Positions 23,201 through 30,001 of a stretch of DNA of 30,001 nt are shown here, piece after piece (positions within the stretch are counted from its first letter, which is position 1; each line of letters begins with the position of its first letter). A program made the translations under genes and the position numbers. This DNA comes from an uncultured Lachnospiraceae bacterium (GTDB lineage: Bacteria > Bacillota > Clostridia > Lachnospirales > Lachnospiraceae). Below the pieces are notes generated by a model. It worked only from the letters and a program-made list of their open reading frames with translations. It was not told where the DNA came from and ran no database searches. Location: positions 1-30,001 of the forward strand of contig CAKRHL010000007.1 of the NCBI GenBank assembly GCA_934338765.1. The letters run 5' to 3'.

Positions 23201-23779
23201 TACGGCGTACAGATTTTTGATAAAAATCTTGCGACCAGGCTTGACAACCTGATCAAACCGGAAAATCTGATCAACAACTATGATACCGGTGTGGCAGATA
23301 CCATCAGCAAGGAAATGAAAGCATTTGTCAGCGGCTTCCGTATGTTTGCAGCCGGACTGGCCATGGAAATGGATGATTCCTCCTATGCAAAGGAGTTGAG
23401 TGAGGAAGCCAAAACAAAGGGCAGTGTCTCCGGGTTTAGCCTCGACTATCTGAATAACAGAGCAGATGCGTGTTATGATTACACTTTGTACTGGACAGAG
23501 CTGAGAGACAAATGTGCTGATGCGTTCGGGGTTGTTACCGTTTGTGTAGATAAAACATCAGGGGTCATAACAAATGACATGTCGAAAAAATATAAGATGT
23601 CTGGGATATATTATTACATGAGCCGTGGGGACTCAACCAAGGTGATATATCAGGATGAAGACACCGGGGAAAAAGTGGAAGATATATATTATCCTGTTTA
23701 TTATGTAAACTGCGGTTTTTCCTATGACGCAACATCTAAAAAAACATTTGCAGTGATCGATCTCATTGGTGTAGAATAA
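20264..23779 (+). CDS. Large secreted protein with Ig-like, InlB B-repeat-like and CAP-associated domains
   Basis: A 1171-residue secreted protein. Signal peptide 1-32. A strongly Lys-rich bacterial Ig-like (BIG2-type) domain spans about 33-108 (VKWSSSKKKIATVNKKGKVK is its core). A Ser/Pro/Thr linker follows to 270. About 350-727 carries four or five Listeria-Bacteroides (InlB B-like) repeats, recognisable by YTLTWNLNGGS, YELNGG, GYTFEGWIG and YAAVWE. A second linker (735-838) is made of 14-residue TATQTPAVKPTSTT units. The end holds a CAP-associated N domain (about 857-1000) and a degraded CAP-like domain (1013-1171). There is no LPXTG or membrane anchor, so the cationic domain may hold it at the wall. 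Probable surface or adhesion role; partner unknown. ybaK follows after 34 bases. Confidence 0.88.
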   Translation: MRRNKKVLKAAAWAMTFAMVVTGTGMPVSVTAAKKPKLNRKKATVRVGKTLKLRVKNAGKKKVKWSSSKKKIATVNKKGKVKGKKPGKTVIKAKVGGRLLKCSVTVRAAADTQPSADTSIVIPVTPAPTGNTPATLTPKTSGTVAPSGSAKPGKSGKPGASDMPDSSTDVSPLPTSSADVSPSASAGAEPTSSGDVKPSASAEQPTSSGDVEPSASAGVTPSASAGTTPENSPEVSGTPAASQTPEVSASREPVIVETEEPDPVEATEAPVEEKSEVQVIVRKDGNAVDMDSWEGSSRYYLKKQQADYFEDGMEVTAGTYDIYSFDGETTDDTGVDVTVDGVHLKKAYIDYYTVSFNDENGALLRNLSKQIVLKGQKASEPDFIPGKDSYSFKGWYWYADELTDSEPQLYDFDLAVTKTTSLMIEWEYSSQSTVYTAEYYLQNLDGTYSDTPTRVQEGISAMSDAIVTASDYPQSGFEPDDTKNEQVSVKKGQNTVARFYYARKSYTLTWNLNGGSKDQQTSVQEKILYGQALVSPDGIAKVGYACKSWVKEDGLPIVTEEKMPAEDLTLTASWEAVPYDITYELNGGVFVQGQVPDKTYTIEESYYNNKIPSRKGYTFEGWIGDNGNTPQTSITIQTGNTGNKKYQAVWKETQYQIEYDLDGGSWGSLPPVSTYNIESADITLLTPVKSGYTFVGWIGNNGTEPQKNVVLTKGSTGNKKYAAVWEASADPEPGATATVKPTAVTTVEPTATTKPTSTTKPTSTATVKPTAAATATQTPAVKPTSTTTATQTPVVKPTATATATQTPAVKPTSTTTATQTPAVKPTATATTKPTTPPSENKYVSSTTMPTGAADNTLTVGKFSVSLGMTKAQVAEVFGNHEPFIKGTSPLGAGIESYMYNPSEDYSNLLEVQFKNDRVVEMSTISKYFCYESLVFAQGSASGLSGFKTMTSYDYEAGYTYTTDSAYVDAFVDHQGNNGVYGVQIFDKNLATRLDNLIKPENLINNYDTGVADTISKEMKAFVSGFRMFAAGLAMEMDDSSYAKELSEEAKTKGSVSGFSLDYLNNRADACYDYTLYWTELRDKCADAFGVVTVCVDKTSGVITNDMSKKYKMSGIYYYMSRGDSTKVIYQDEDTGEKVEDIYYPVYYVNCGFSYDATSKKTFAVIDLIGVE
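22574..22750 (+). repeat. 42-bp coding repeats in the second Thr/Pro linker
   Basis: Four 14-codon units of ATATQTPAVKPTST type lie in tandem. They alternate between two variants, so the DNA also shows an 84-base higher-order period. This is a flexible spacer separating the B-repeat stalk from the CAP-associated region. Unit number is likely to vary between strains. Confidence 0.8.
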
Positions 23780-23813
23780 CATACGCAGAAATCGACAGGA
23801 TCAGGAGGCATCT

Positions 23814-24293
23814 ATGGGAAAAGAAACAAAAACAAATGCAATGCGTATTTTGGACAGACAAAAGATACCGTATCAGTTAAACACCTATGAATGTGGGGAG
23901 TTTATTGATGGCGTGACCATCGCCGACCAGCTGGGACAAAGCTACGACATGTCCTTTAAAACCTTAGTGATGCAGGGAAAGAGCAGGCAGTATTATGTGT
24001 TTGCCCTTCCGGTAGACAAGGAGGTTGACATGAAAAAGGCAGCGAAGGCTGTGGGTGAGAAAAGCGTGGAAATGCTGCCGGTCAAGGACATCAATAAGGT
24101 TACGGGATATATCAGAGGAGGCTGTACTCCTATCGGCATGAAAAAGCAGTATCCAACTGTGATCCACGAGAGTGCTGCGGAGCTGACGGAAATGATCGTC
24201 AGTGGAGGCAGGCTGGGTGAGCAGATACTTCTTAAGCCGGAGGATCTGTGCAAGGTGACCGGAGGCAGGTTTGCCGATATCATCCGGGACTGA
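23814..24293 (+). CDS. ybaK: YbaK/EbsC-type Cys-tRNA(Pro) deacylase
   Basis: A 159-residue cytosolic protein of the YbaK/ProX family, which hydrolyses mischarged aminoacyl-tRNA such as Cys-tRNA(Pro). The length is typical. Visible features are the N-terminal NAMRILDRQKIPYQL, the FKTLVMQG strand, and the GYIRGGCTPIGMKKQYPTVI block that lines the active site. AGGAGG lies 6 bases before the ATG. It sits between two secreted paralogues with no obvious functional link, 34 bases after the first, and is followed by a strong terminator 21 bases after its stop. Confidence 0.95.
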   Translation: MGKETKTNAMRILDRQKIPYQLNTYECGEFIDGVTIADQLGQSYDMSFKTLVMQGKSRQYYVFALPVDKEVDMKKAAKAVGEKSVEMLPVKDINKVTGYIRGGCTPIGMKKQYPTVIHESAAELTEMIVSGGRLGEQILLKPEDLCKVTGGRFADIIRD

Positions 24294-24314
24294 CAGGACA
24301 ATAGATAAATATAT

Positions 24315-24346
24315 TCGGAGGCAGCAGATCCTGCCTCCGATTTTAT
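24315..24346 (+). terminator. Strong terminator after ybaK
   Basis: A perfect 10-base stem, TCGGAGGCAG (24315-24324) with CTGCCTCCGA (24331-24340), a CAGATC loop, then TTTTAT. Only 33 bases separate it from the next gene, and no promoter was found in that space. Confidence 0.9.
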
Positions 24347-24379
24347 AAGAAATAACAATAGAAAGGTATGGTGATTGAA

Positions 24380-25753
24380 GTGAGAAAAACAAATTGGAAA
24401 AAAGGTCTGGCGTTTATCATGACGGCGGCACTGATCGTGACAGCGGCGGTTCCCGGAGGCGTCAGCGCAAAGGGCAAGATAAGGCTCAACAAAAAAAAGG
24501 TAACTGTCAGGGTAGGTCAGAAGGTAAAGCTGAAATTAAAAAATTCCAAAAAGAAAGTTCAATGGAAGTCATCCAGAAAAAAAGTAGCATCCGTTACCGC
24601 TAAGGGTGTTGTAAAGGCCAAAAAGAAAGGAACGGCTAAGATCACCGCAAAATGCGGTGGCAGGAAATATACCTGTAAGGTGACCGTTAAGGCAAAGGAT
24701 GAAAGCATAGTGGAGACCGGGGCACCGGATGCTTCCGCAGCACCGGGAGCAAGTGCGGGACCATCTGCAAAACCAACGGCAAAGCCGTCTTCCAAGCCGG
24801 GAGAAGGAGGAAAAACCTCCACTACAACAGCACAGCCGGTAAAACCATCGACGGCGGCACAGGATACTCTGGCAGTTGGAAAGCTTAATGTTACATTAGG
24901 CATGTCAAAGGCGCAGGTGGAAGCAATGGCAGGCGGAAAGCCGGATCAGGACGGAAAGTCTCCGGGGGGACTGGACACCTATATTTATAATCCGTCCGGG
25001 GATTATACTAATTACATAGAGATGCGTTTTCAGAATGATAAGGTAGTGGAGATGTCAACGATCTCTCCGTATTTCTGCTACGCGGGCATCGTTTCCTCCA
25101 GGGATTCTGTTGATACGATCAAGTCAAACGGTTTTGTAAAAATGACGGAGTTTTCCGTGTATGAGGCGGCATACAAGTATGTCCAGTCCAATGCGTTTGT
25201 TACGGTTTTTGCGGACCATCAGGGAGATGGCGGCATTTATGGTATTCAGATTTTCGATAAGACGCTGAACTCAAATCTGAAGAAGCTTCTTATGCCGACG
25301 GAATATACATATGATGACAAAGTTGCTGCTCTGATGCAGACAGAGATGAGGGATTATGCCAATGCATTCCGTGTATACAAGGGCAAGACACTGATGGCTG
25401 ACAGTGTTGTGGGAGCGGCTCAGATTCACGCAGTTGACATGTCATCTACCGGCAATACTGTTACAGGGGACTGGCAGAGCCGGTTTGAGCAAAACTACGG
25501 TGACTGGTATGCGGGTTATGAATTTGTGTGTGACGCCTGTGCCGATGCGTTCAGCACCATTGTATATATGATCGATGTGAAGGGAAAAAAGCAGTCAGCC
25601 AGCGATGCATATACATATCTGACGGGAGCCGTCCTGGATCAGGATGGAGAGCCGATCGGTGACAGCGGATATAATATCGAGTGCGGTTTTGCATATAATA
25701 CCGGCAAAAAGCAAGTTACTTATGGTGTGGTCGATCTTTATGTATTGCAGTAG
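24380..25753 (+). CDS. Secreted Ig-like/CAP-associated protein, short paralogue
   Basis: A secreted protein of 457 residues from GTG 24380, or 461 from ATG 24368. The GTG has GGTGAT 4 bases upstream; the ATG follows AAAGG by only one base, so the exact start is uncertain. After a signal peptide ending GGVSA comes a Lys-rich BIG2-type domain of about 75 residues, close to that of the 1171-residue neighbour. A short Pro/Ser/Lys linker leads to a CAP-associated N domain and a CAP-like C-terminus. Near-identical blocks shared with the large paralogue include VVEMSTIS-x-YFCY and DHQG-x2-G-x-YG-x-QIFDK. It keeps one CAP-like His (AQIHAVDM) but lacks the rest of the usual CAP signature. It lacks the B-repeats. 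Function unknown. Confidence 0.88.
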   Translation: MRKTNWKKGLAFIMTAALIVTAAVPGGVSAKGKIRLNKKKVTVRVGQKVKLKLKNSKKKVQWKSSRKKVASVTAKGVVKAKKKGTAKITAKCGGRKYTCKVTVKAKDESIVETGAPDASAAPGASAGPSAKPTAKPSSKPGEGGKTSTTTAQPVKPSTAAQDTLAVGKLNVTLGMSKAQVEAMAGGKPDQDGKSPGGLDTYIYNPSGDYTNYIEMRFQNDKVVEMSTISPYFCYAGIVSSRDSVDTIKSNGFVKMTEFSVYEAAYKYVQSNAFVTVFADHQGDGGIYGIQIFDKTLNSNLKKLLMPTEYTYDDKVAALMQTEMRDYANAFRVYKGKTLMADSVVGAAQIHAVDMSSTGNTVTGDWQSRFEQNYGDWYAGYEFVCDACADAFSTIVYMIDVKGKKQSASDAYTYLTGAVLDQDGEPIGDSGYNIECGFAYNTGKKQVTYGVVDLYVLQ

Positions 25754-25815
25754 ATAACAGCGTTCGCGGGATTGGGGATCGGATCTGCGGACGGGGAAAG
25801 GAATGTAGGATTATC

Positions 25816-26448
25816 GTGAAAGAGACAACAGGGAAAGCTTATGGAAACGGTCTGAAACGCCAGACGGACAATAAATTTCTGAATATGTATGAGATAGACG
25901 CTGTCCGGCGGGACGGAGTCCATTTCCCGTATTATATTGCAACCAGGCGGGAGCAGGGAGATCTCATGTATGAGAACGGTGTGCTTCGTGCGGACGGGGT
26001 GGTGATCTATCCTGTCTGCCGCCACGATCCGGAAAAGCTTGTGATACTGCGGCAGTTCCGGTATCCGGTCAATGATTATATTTATGAAGTGCCGGCGGGG
26101 CTGGTGGATCCCGGGGAGGATCCCATGGAGGCGGCGGTACGTGAGATGAAAGAAGAAACCGGTCTGACATTTACTCCATACCGGGATTATGACAGGGAGC
26201 TTCTCCGTCCCTTCGTACAGAGTCAGGGGATGTCTGATGAATGTGACGTGACGGTATTTGGTTATGCGGAGGGGGATATAAGCAGGAGAGCACCGGAGGC
26301 CACAGAGGATATTCAGGTGATCCTGGCGGATAAGCAGGAGATCCGGAGGATTCTGAGGGAGGAGCTTGTATCGCTGCGGGCAGCGTATCTGTTTATGGCA
26401 TTTTTAAAGAGTGATCCCGAAGATCCCTTTGATTTTTTGCATATATAA
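25816..26448 (+). CDS. NUDIX hydrolase, ADP-ribose pyrophosphatase-like
   Basis: A 210-residue cytosolic hydrolase that would cleave a nucleoside diphosphate linked to another moiety, most likely ADP-ribose or a nucleotide sugar. The complete Nudix box lies at about 95-117 (GLVDPGEDPMEAAVREMKEE, then TGL), with Arg109, Glu110, Glu113 and Glu114 in the metal-binding positions. The preceding RQFRYPVNDYIYEVPAG is typical of the ADP-ribose pyrophosphatase subgroup. The start is a GTG with AGGA 5 bases upstream. The N-terminal QTDNKFLNMYEID block is conserved in relatives, which supports this start over the internal ATG at residue 24. It is followed by a modest terminator. Confidence 0.9.
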   Translation: MKETTGKAYGNGLKRQTDNKFLNMYEIDAVRRDGVHFPYYIATRREQGDLMYENGVLRADGVVIYPVCRHDPEKLVILRQFRYPVNDYIYEVPAGLVDPGEDPMEAAVREMKEETGLTFTPYRDYDRELLRPFVQSQGMSDECDVTVFGYAEGDISRRAPEATEDIQVILADKQEIRRILREELVSLRAAYLFMAFLKSDPEDPFDFLHI

Positions 26449-26464
26449 GCAACTTGTGGTTATG

Positions 26465-26497
26465 ACGAACGAAAATGTTTAATGTGTTCGTGTTTTT
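26465..26497 (+). terminator. Weak terminator after the NUDIX gene
   Basis: ACGAAC (26465-26470) pairs with GTTCGT (26486-26491) around a 15-base loop, followed by GTTTTT. The stem is short, so termination may be incomplete. Confidence 0.45.
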
Positions 26498-26601
26498 ATA
26501 ACATTTTACTGAAAAATGCCTATATTATGTGGTTTGGGACACATTCTCATCACAAAATGTAGTCAAATATGACAACAAAAAGAAAAAAATCAAAAAAATA
26601 C

Positions 26602-26630
26602 TTGTATAATTTGCCGGTGTGTGTTATAGT
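26602..26630 (+). promoter_or_regulatory. Promoter of the carbohydrate ABC importer operon
   Basis: TTGTAT (26602-26607), 17 bases, then TATAGT (26625-26630). Runs of A at 26575-26600 directly upstream look like an UP element. The predicted start is near 26637, giving a leader of about 145 bases. The leader holds short inverted repeats (ATGGT/ACCAT and GCTG/CAGC). The rest of the 333-base gap (26449-26781) shows only the weak NUDIX terminator and A/T-rich DNA. Confidence 0.6.
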
Positions 26631-26651
26631 GGTCTTACGGAAAAAGTTGAG

Positions 26652-26661
26652 GGAACGTTTC
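26652..26661 (+). promoter_or_regulatory. Possible LacI-family operator
   Basis: GGAACGTTTC is a near-palindrome around the central CG (8 of 10 symmetric), like operators of LacI/PurR-type regulators. It lies about 15 bases into the predicted transcript, a position that would block transcription. No LacI-type gene is in the window. Confidence 0.3.
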
Positions 26662-26781
26662 TAAACAACGTAATCATTTTCGTAAAGATGGTTACATTTT
26701 AAGAATGGTGATACCATGATATTTCTGCTGTGGGTGCAGCATAAATATAAAGCAAACAATTTAATTTAGAGGAGGCTTTTT

Positions 26782-28188
26782 ATGAGAAAGAAAGTATTAA
26801 GTGTACTTCTGTGTACAGCAATGGCTGCAACAATGTTGACAGGCTGCGGCGGTTCTTCAGACGACACAAACAAGGGAGCAGACAATAACGCAACAAGCGG
26901 TGCTTCAAGCGCAACATCAGAGAAGAAATCAGCAGCAAATGTTTCTGATGATGGTAAAGTTCTTAACATCCGTGTTTGGAACGAGGAGTTCAAGAGCCGT
27001 ATCGAGGATCACTATCCGGGATATAAGAAGACTGGTAAGTGGAAAGGTAAGATCGGCGACGTAGATGTTAAATGGACAATGGTTGCAAACGAGGGTAATG
27101 CTTATCAGGATGCACTGGATCAGGCTCTTATGAGCCAGGCAGACGCTAAGGCTGATGATAAGGTTGATCTTTTCCTTGTTGAGGCTGACTATGCACTGAA
27201 GTATGTAAACTCAGACTACACAGTAGACGTTGTAAATGATCTTGGTGTTTCTGAGGATGCACTTTCAAACCAGTACAAGTACACACAGGATATCGTAAGA
27301 GATGCTGATGGAGCTCTTAAGGGATCTTCATGGCAGGCTTGTCCGGCTGGTATGATCTACCGTCGTGACATCGCAAAGAAGGTATTCGGAACAGATGAGC
27401 CTGATAAGATTCAGGAAATCTTCTCTGACTGGGATGCTTTCAAAGAGGCAGCTGCTAAGCTGAAAGACAAAGGATATCTTGCAACAGCATCTGTAAACGA
27501 TGCATACCGTGTATTCTCTAACAACGTAACATCTAAGTGGGTAGAGGATGGTAAGATCAACATTGATGAGAACATCAAGACTTGGGTTGATATGTCCAAG
27601 GAGATGGTTGATAACAAAGAGACAGCTACATATGATCTTTGGTCTTCTGACTGGAGCAAGGGCTTCATGAAGAACAGCAACGTATTTGCATACTTTGGAC
27701 CGGCTTGGTTCTTCAACTTCTCAATGAACGCTGATAAGAAGGGTTCCGTTGGTATCGACGGCGGATGGGCTCTCTGCAAGGGACCTCAGAGCTTCTATTG
27801 GGGCGGTACATGGATCTGTGGTGCTAACGGCACAGACAATGCTTCCCTTGTAAAGGATATCATCGAGAAGATGACAACAGATGAGTCAATCATGACTGAC
27901 ATCGTTAAGAAAGATAACGATTTCGCAAACAACAAGGCTGCAATGGATACTCTGTCTAAGGATAAGAGCTTCAAGAACAGCATCCTTGGTGGACAGAATC
28001 CACTTCCAATCTTCTGTGAAGGTATCGAGAGTATCGACCTCAGCAACCTGTCATCTTATGATCAGGGATGTAACGAGGAGTTCCAGAAGGCTATGAAGGA
28101 TTACTTTGATGGCAATGCTGATTATGACAAGGCTCTGGATCAGTTCTATCAGTCAGTTGAGACTAAGTACCCTGAGCTTTCACACTAA
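26782..28188 (+). CDS. Carbohydrate ABC transporter substrate-binding lipoprotein
   Basis: A 468-residue extracytoplasmic solute-binding protein of the family 1 sugar type (CUT1 importers). The signal peptide ends in the lipobox LTGC, with Cys22 lipidated. A Ser/Thr/Asn-rich linker (25-52) leads to the bilobal domain, which starts LNIRVWNEEF. Aromatic residues that often line sugar sites are plentiful (YFGPAWFFNF, SFYWGGTWICG). AGAGGAGG gives a very strong start. Codon use is visibly optimised (GCT, GTT, CGT, ATC, AAG), like rplL and unlike the preceding genes, so very high expression is likely. Two permease genes follow and no ATPase is seen, so a shared MsmX-type ATPase is expected. Substrate not determinable. 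Confidence 0.93.
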   Translation: MRKKVLSVLLCTAMAATMLTGCGGSSDDTNKGADNNATSGASSATSEKKSAANVSDDGKVLNIRVWNEEFKSRIEDHYPGYKKTGKWKGKIGDVDVKWTMVANEGNAYQDALDQALMSQADAKADDKVDLFLVEADYALKYVNSDYTVDVVNDLGVSEDALSNQYKYTQDIVRDADGALKGSSWQACPAGMIYRRDIAKKVFGTDEPDKIQEIFSDWDAFKEAAAKLKDKGYLATASVNDAYRVFSNNVTSKWVEDGKINIDENIKTWVDMSKEMVDNKETATYDLWSSDWSKGFMKNSNVFAYFGPAWFFNFSMNADKKGSVGIDGGWALCKGPQSFYWGGTWICGANGTDNASLVKDIIEKMTTDESIMTDIVKKDNDFANNKAAMDTLSKDKSFKNSILGGQNPLPIFCEGIESIDLSNLSSYDQGCNEEFQKAMKDYFDGNADYDKALDQFYQSVETKYPELSH

Positions 28189-28221
28189 TCGTCAGGTGTA
28201 CACAATGTAACATGAATCTGG

Positions 28222-28256
28222 ATGTGCCTGCTTACGGACGTAGGCAGGCACATTTT
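28222..28256 (+). terminator. Intercistronic hairpin between binding protein and permeases
   Basis: ATGTGCCTGC (28222-28231) pairs perfectly with GCAGGCACAT (28244-28253), followed by TTTTAT. It lies 33 bases after the lipoprotein stop and 25 before the permease start. It probably acts as a partial terminator or 3' stabiliser that keeps binding protein in excess over permease. Confidence 0.8.
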
Positions 28257-28281
28257 ATACCTAAAAAAGGAGAGAAAAAGA

Positions 28282-29202
28282 ATGAGCACATCTCCAAAGA
28301 GACGAGGAAAAGTTGAAAAACACAATAAATGGGGATACATTTTCCTGATTCCGTTTGTTGTTGTATATGTTATTTTCCAGTTGATTCCTTTGATTAGTAC
28401 CGTCTATAATAGTTTCTTTGAAAACTTCCGTTCCGGACTGATCCAGGTTGGTCCGAACTTCGTTGGGATGGATAACTACAAGGAATTATTTGCCGGAGGA
28501 TACTTCTGGTTGTATTTGAGAAATACCTTGATCATGTGGGTGCTTGGATTTGTTCCGCAGATCATTGTATCATTGATTTTGGGAGCCTGGTTCTCTGATC
28601 TCAGATTGAACATTAAGGGCGCACGTTTCTTCAAAACCGTTATTTATTTGCCAAACCTGATCATGGCATCCGCATTCTCAATGCTGTTCTTCGCATTGTT
28701 TGCAGATACAGGTCCTGTAAATGCCATGTTAAAGGGCGCCGGTATTCTGAAAGAATCATATCAGTTCTTATCTCATGTATGGAGTGCGAGAGGTCTGGTT
28801 GCTTTCATGAATTTCCTGATGTGGTTTGGTAATACTACAATCCTGTTGATGGCAGGTATGATGGGTATTGATCCATCTCTGTTTGAGGCTGCCGAGGTGG
28901 ATGGAGCAACATCTACTCAGGTATTCTGGCAGATTACGATGCCGCTGTTAAGACCGATTATGGTTTACGTTTTAGTTACTTCCTTGATTGGTGGTTTGCA
29001 GATGTTCGATGTTCCGCAGATTTTAACAAACGGAAGCGGTCAGCCGACCCAGACCACAATGACACTGATCATGTACTTGAATAAGCACCTGTTTAGTAAG
29101 AACTACGGTATGGGTGGCGCATTGTCCGTTATAATGTTTATTATCACGGGTATCCTGAGCTTGATCGTGTTTAAGGCATTTGCACAGAAAAAGGAGGATT
29201 AA
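28282..29202 (+). CDS. Carbohydrate ABC transporter permease (MalF/UgpA type)
   Basis: A 306-residue inner-membrane permease of a CUT1 sugar importer with six expected helices. The start at 28282 follows AAGGAG with a 9-base gap; an upstream in-frame ATG at 28222 lies in the terminator hairpin and is rejected. The EAA loop that docks the ATPase is present at about 202-225 (EAAEVDGATSTQVFWQITMP). The N-terminal LIPFVVVYVIFQLIPLISTVYNSF is the usual first helix. The second permease starts 2 bases after its stop, so the two are translationally coupled. Confidence 0.95.
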   Translation: MSTSPKRRGKVEKHNKWGYIFLIPFVVVYVIFQLIPLISTVYNSFFENFRSGLIQVGPNFVGMDNYKELFAGGYFWLYLRNTLIMWVLGFVPQIIVSLILGAWFSDLRLNIKGARFFKTVIYLPNLIMASAFSMLFFALFADTGPVNAMLKGAGILKESYQFLSHVWSARGLVAFMNFLMWFGNTTILLMAGMMGIDPSLFEAAEVDGATSTQVFWQITMPLLRPIMVYVLVTSLIGGLQMFDVPQILTNGSGQPTQTTMTLIMYLNKHLFSKNYGMGGALSVIMFIITGILSLIVFKAFAQKKED

Positions 29203-29204
29203 CG

Positions 29205-30001
29205 ATGGCGAATTCAAGAACACCAAGTGATGAGATTACAAAAGAGGGATTTGGCATTCATGCTCGTCGTGCAGTTGCATATATCTTTCTGATCTTTATT
29301 ACGATCTTATGTTTGTTTTGGTTCTATGTACTTTTTGTAAATGCGACCAGAACTCATAGTGAGATACAGTTAGGTTTCCATGCACTGCCAGGTACAAACT
29401 TTGCTAAGAACTTTTATAATACGATTATAAATGGTTCCCAGCCGGTTTGGAATGGCTTGCTCAACAGTGTTATTATCGCAGCATTGAGTGCTGTTTTAAC
29501 TACTTATTTTTCAACTATGACAGCGTATGCACTTCATGTGTATACATTTAAATTGAAAAAGTTTATGCATACTTTCATTTTGATGATCATGATGATCCCT
29601 ACTCAGGTTACTGCTCTCGGTTTCCTGCAGTTGATCATGAAGATGCACTTAATGAACAGTTTTATTCCTTTGATCGTGCCGGCTGTGGCTTCACCGGTCA
29701 CATATTTCTATATGAAGCAGTATATGGAATCATCACTGCCGATAGAGATTATCGAAGCATCCCGTATTGATGGTGCAGGAGAGTTCCGTACCTTCAATCA
29801 GATGATACTTCCTATCATGAAGCCGGCAATTGCAGTACAGGCAATATTCGCATTTGTAACAAGCTGGAACAATTACTTTATTCCATCTCTGATCTTAACG
29901 GAAGATACGAAGAAGACACTTCCGGTTTTGATCGCGAACTTGCGTAGTGCAGACTTTTTAAAGTTTGATATGGGTCAGGTTTACATGATGATCGCGTTTT
30001 C
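29205..30001 (+). CDS. Carbohydrate ABC transporter permease (MalG/UgpE type), partial
   Basis: The frame opens at an ATG with AAAGGAGG 7 bases upstream and runs 265 codons to the end of the window without a stop. The first helix spans about residues 24-46. The EAA loop is visible at about 184-203 (EASRIDGAGEFRTFNQMILP), and the downstream segment FVTSWNNYFIPSLIL is typical of MalG-type subunits. With the MalF-type partner it would form the transmembrane channel. Only the extreme C-terminus seems to be missing, since the family averages about 280 residues. Confidence 0.93.
   Translation, partial: MANSRTPSDEITKEGFGIHARRAVAYIFLIFITILCLFWFYVLFVNATRTHSEIQLGFHALPGTNFAKNFYNTIINGSQPVWNGLLNSVIIAALSAVLTTYFSTMTAYALHVYTFKLKKFMHTFILMIMMIPTQVTALGFLQLIMKMHLMNSFIPLIVPAVASPVTYFYMKQYMESSLPIEIIEASRIDGAGEFRTFNQMILPIMKPAIAVQAIFAFVTSWNNYFIPSLILTEDTKKTLPVLIANLRSADFLKFDMGQVYMMIAF

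Noticed and set aside
26640..26700. A CcpA cre site in the importer leader
   Set aside because: No sequence fits the TGWNANCGNTNWCA pattern; the only palindrome is the shorter GGAACGTTTC.
1..30001. Mobile elements, CRISPR arrays, tRNA or rRNA genes
   Set aside because: No transposase or integrase frame, no regularly spaced direct repeats with unique spacers, and no tRNA-like cloverleaf was seen by eye. The tandem repeats found are coding or hairpin units.

Overview
The window is about 30 kb of chromosome from a spore-forming, low-to-mid GC Firmicute, most likely a gut anaerobe of the Lachnospiraceae. The pointers are spoIIR, ispE of the non-mevalonate isoprenoid pathway, strong AGGAGG-type ribosome binding sites, DHHW/MBOAT/DUF4358 genes, and secreted proteins with Lys-rich Ig-like and CAP-associated domains. 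No rRNA, tRNA, CRISPR array, transposase, integrase or phage gene was seen. Both ends are cut: the last 28 codons of rplL on the left and a carbohydrate ABC permease running off the right.

Layout. 1-3100: rplL tail and terminator, a MATE exporter, then a divergent pair. One is a Cys/Pro-rich repeat protein on the minus strand behind a sigma-K-like promoter. The other is a DUF5610-like protein on the plus strand behind a sigma-D-like (flagellar) promoter. 3100-7500: ispE (minus), a 437-base intergenic region with a strong promoter and a heavily structured leader, then a VanY-type carboxypeptidase, a PlsC acyltransferase and a membrane protein, meeting a DUF1934 gene tail to tail. 7500-13950: spoIIR (minus) divergent from a class A penicillin-binding protein, followed by a DUF218 membrane protein, azlC, azlD and a family 2 glycosyltransferase. 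13950-18461: a four-gene envelope-modification operon (DUF4358, DHHW lipoprotein, MBOAT, second DHHW protein). 18473-20150 (minus): a 62-residue Asn/Ser-triplet protein with a sigma-E-like promoter, a rhodanese and an AEC transporter. 20160-26450: two secreted Ig-like/CAP-associated paralogues flanking a YbaK deacylase, then a NUDIX hydrolase. 26600-30001: a carbohydrate ABC importer (lipoprotein and two permeases) without its ATPase in view.

How the genes work together. Most of the window serves the cell envelope: peptidoglycan synthesis (PBP), peptidoglycan trimming (VanY), phospholipid synthesis (PlsC), isoprenoid precursor supply (IspE), probable O-acylation of a surface polymer (MBOAT and two DHHW proteins), and large secreted proteins. 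A second thread is sporulation: spoIIR with a sigma-F-like promoter, and two unrecognised low-complexity proteins with mother-cell-type promoters. The best candidates for undescribed biology are these two low-complexity genes, the structured leader at 4219-4433, the double-DHHW acylation operon, and the paralogue pair whose CAP-like domains have lost most signature residues. All promoter calls were made by eye against consensus sequences and are unverified.
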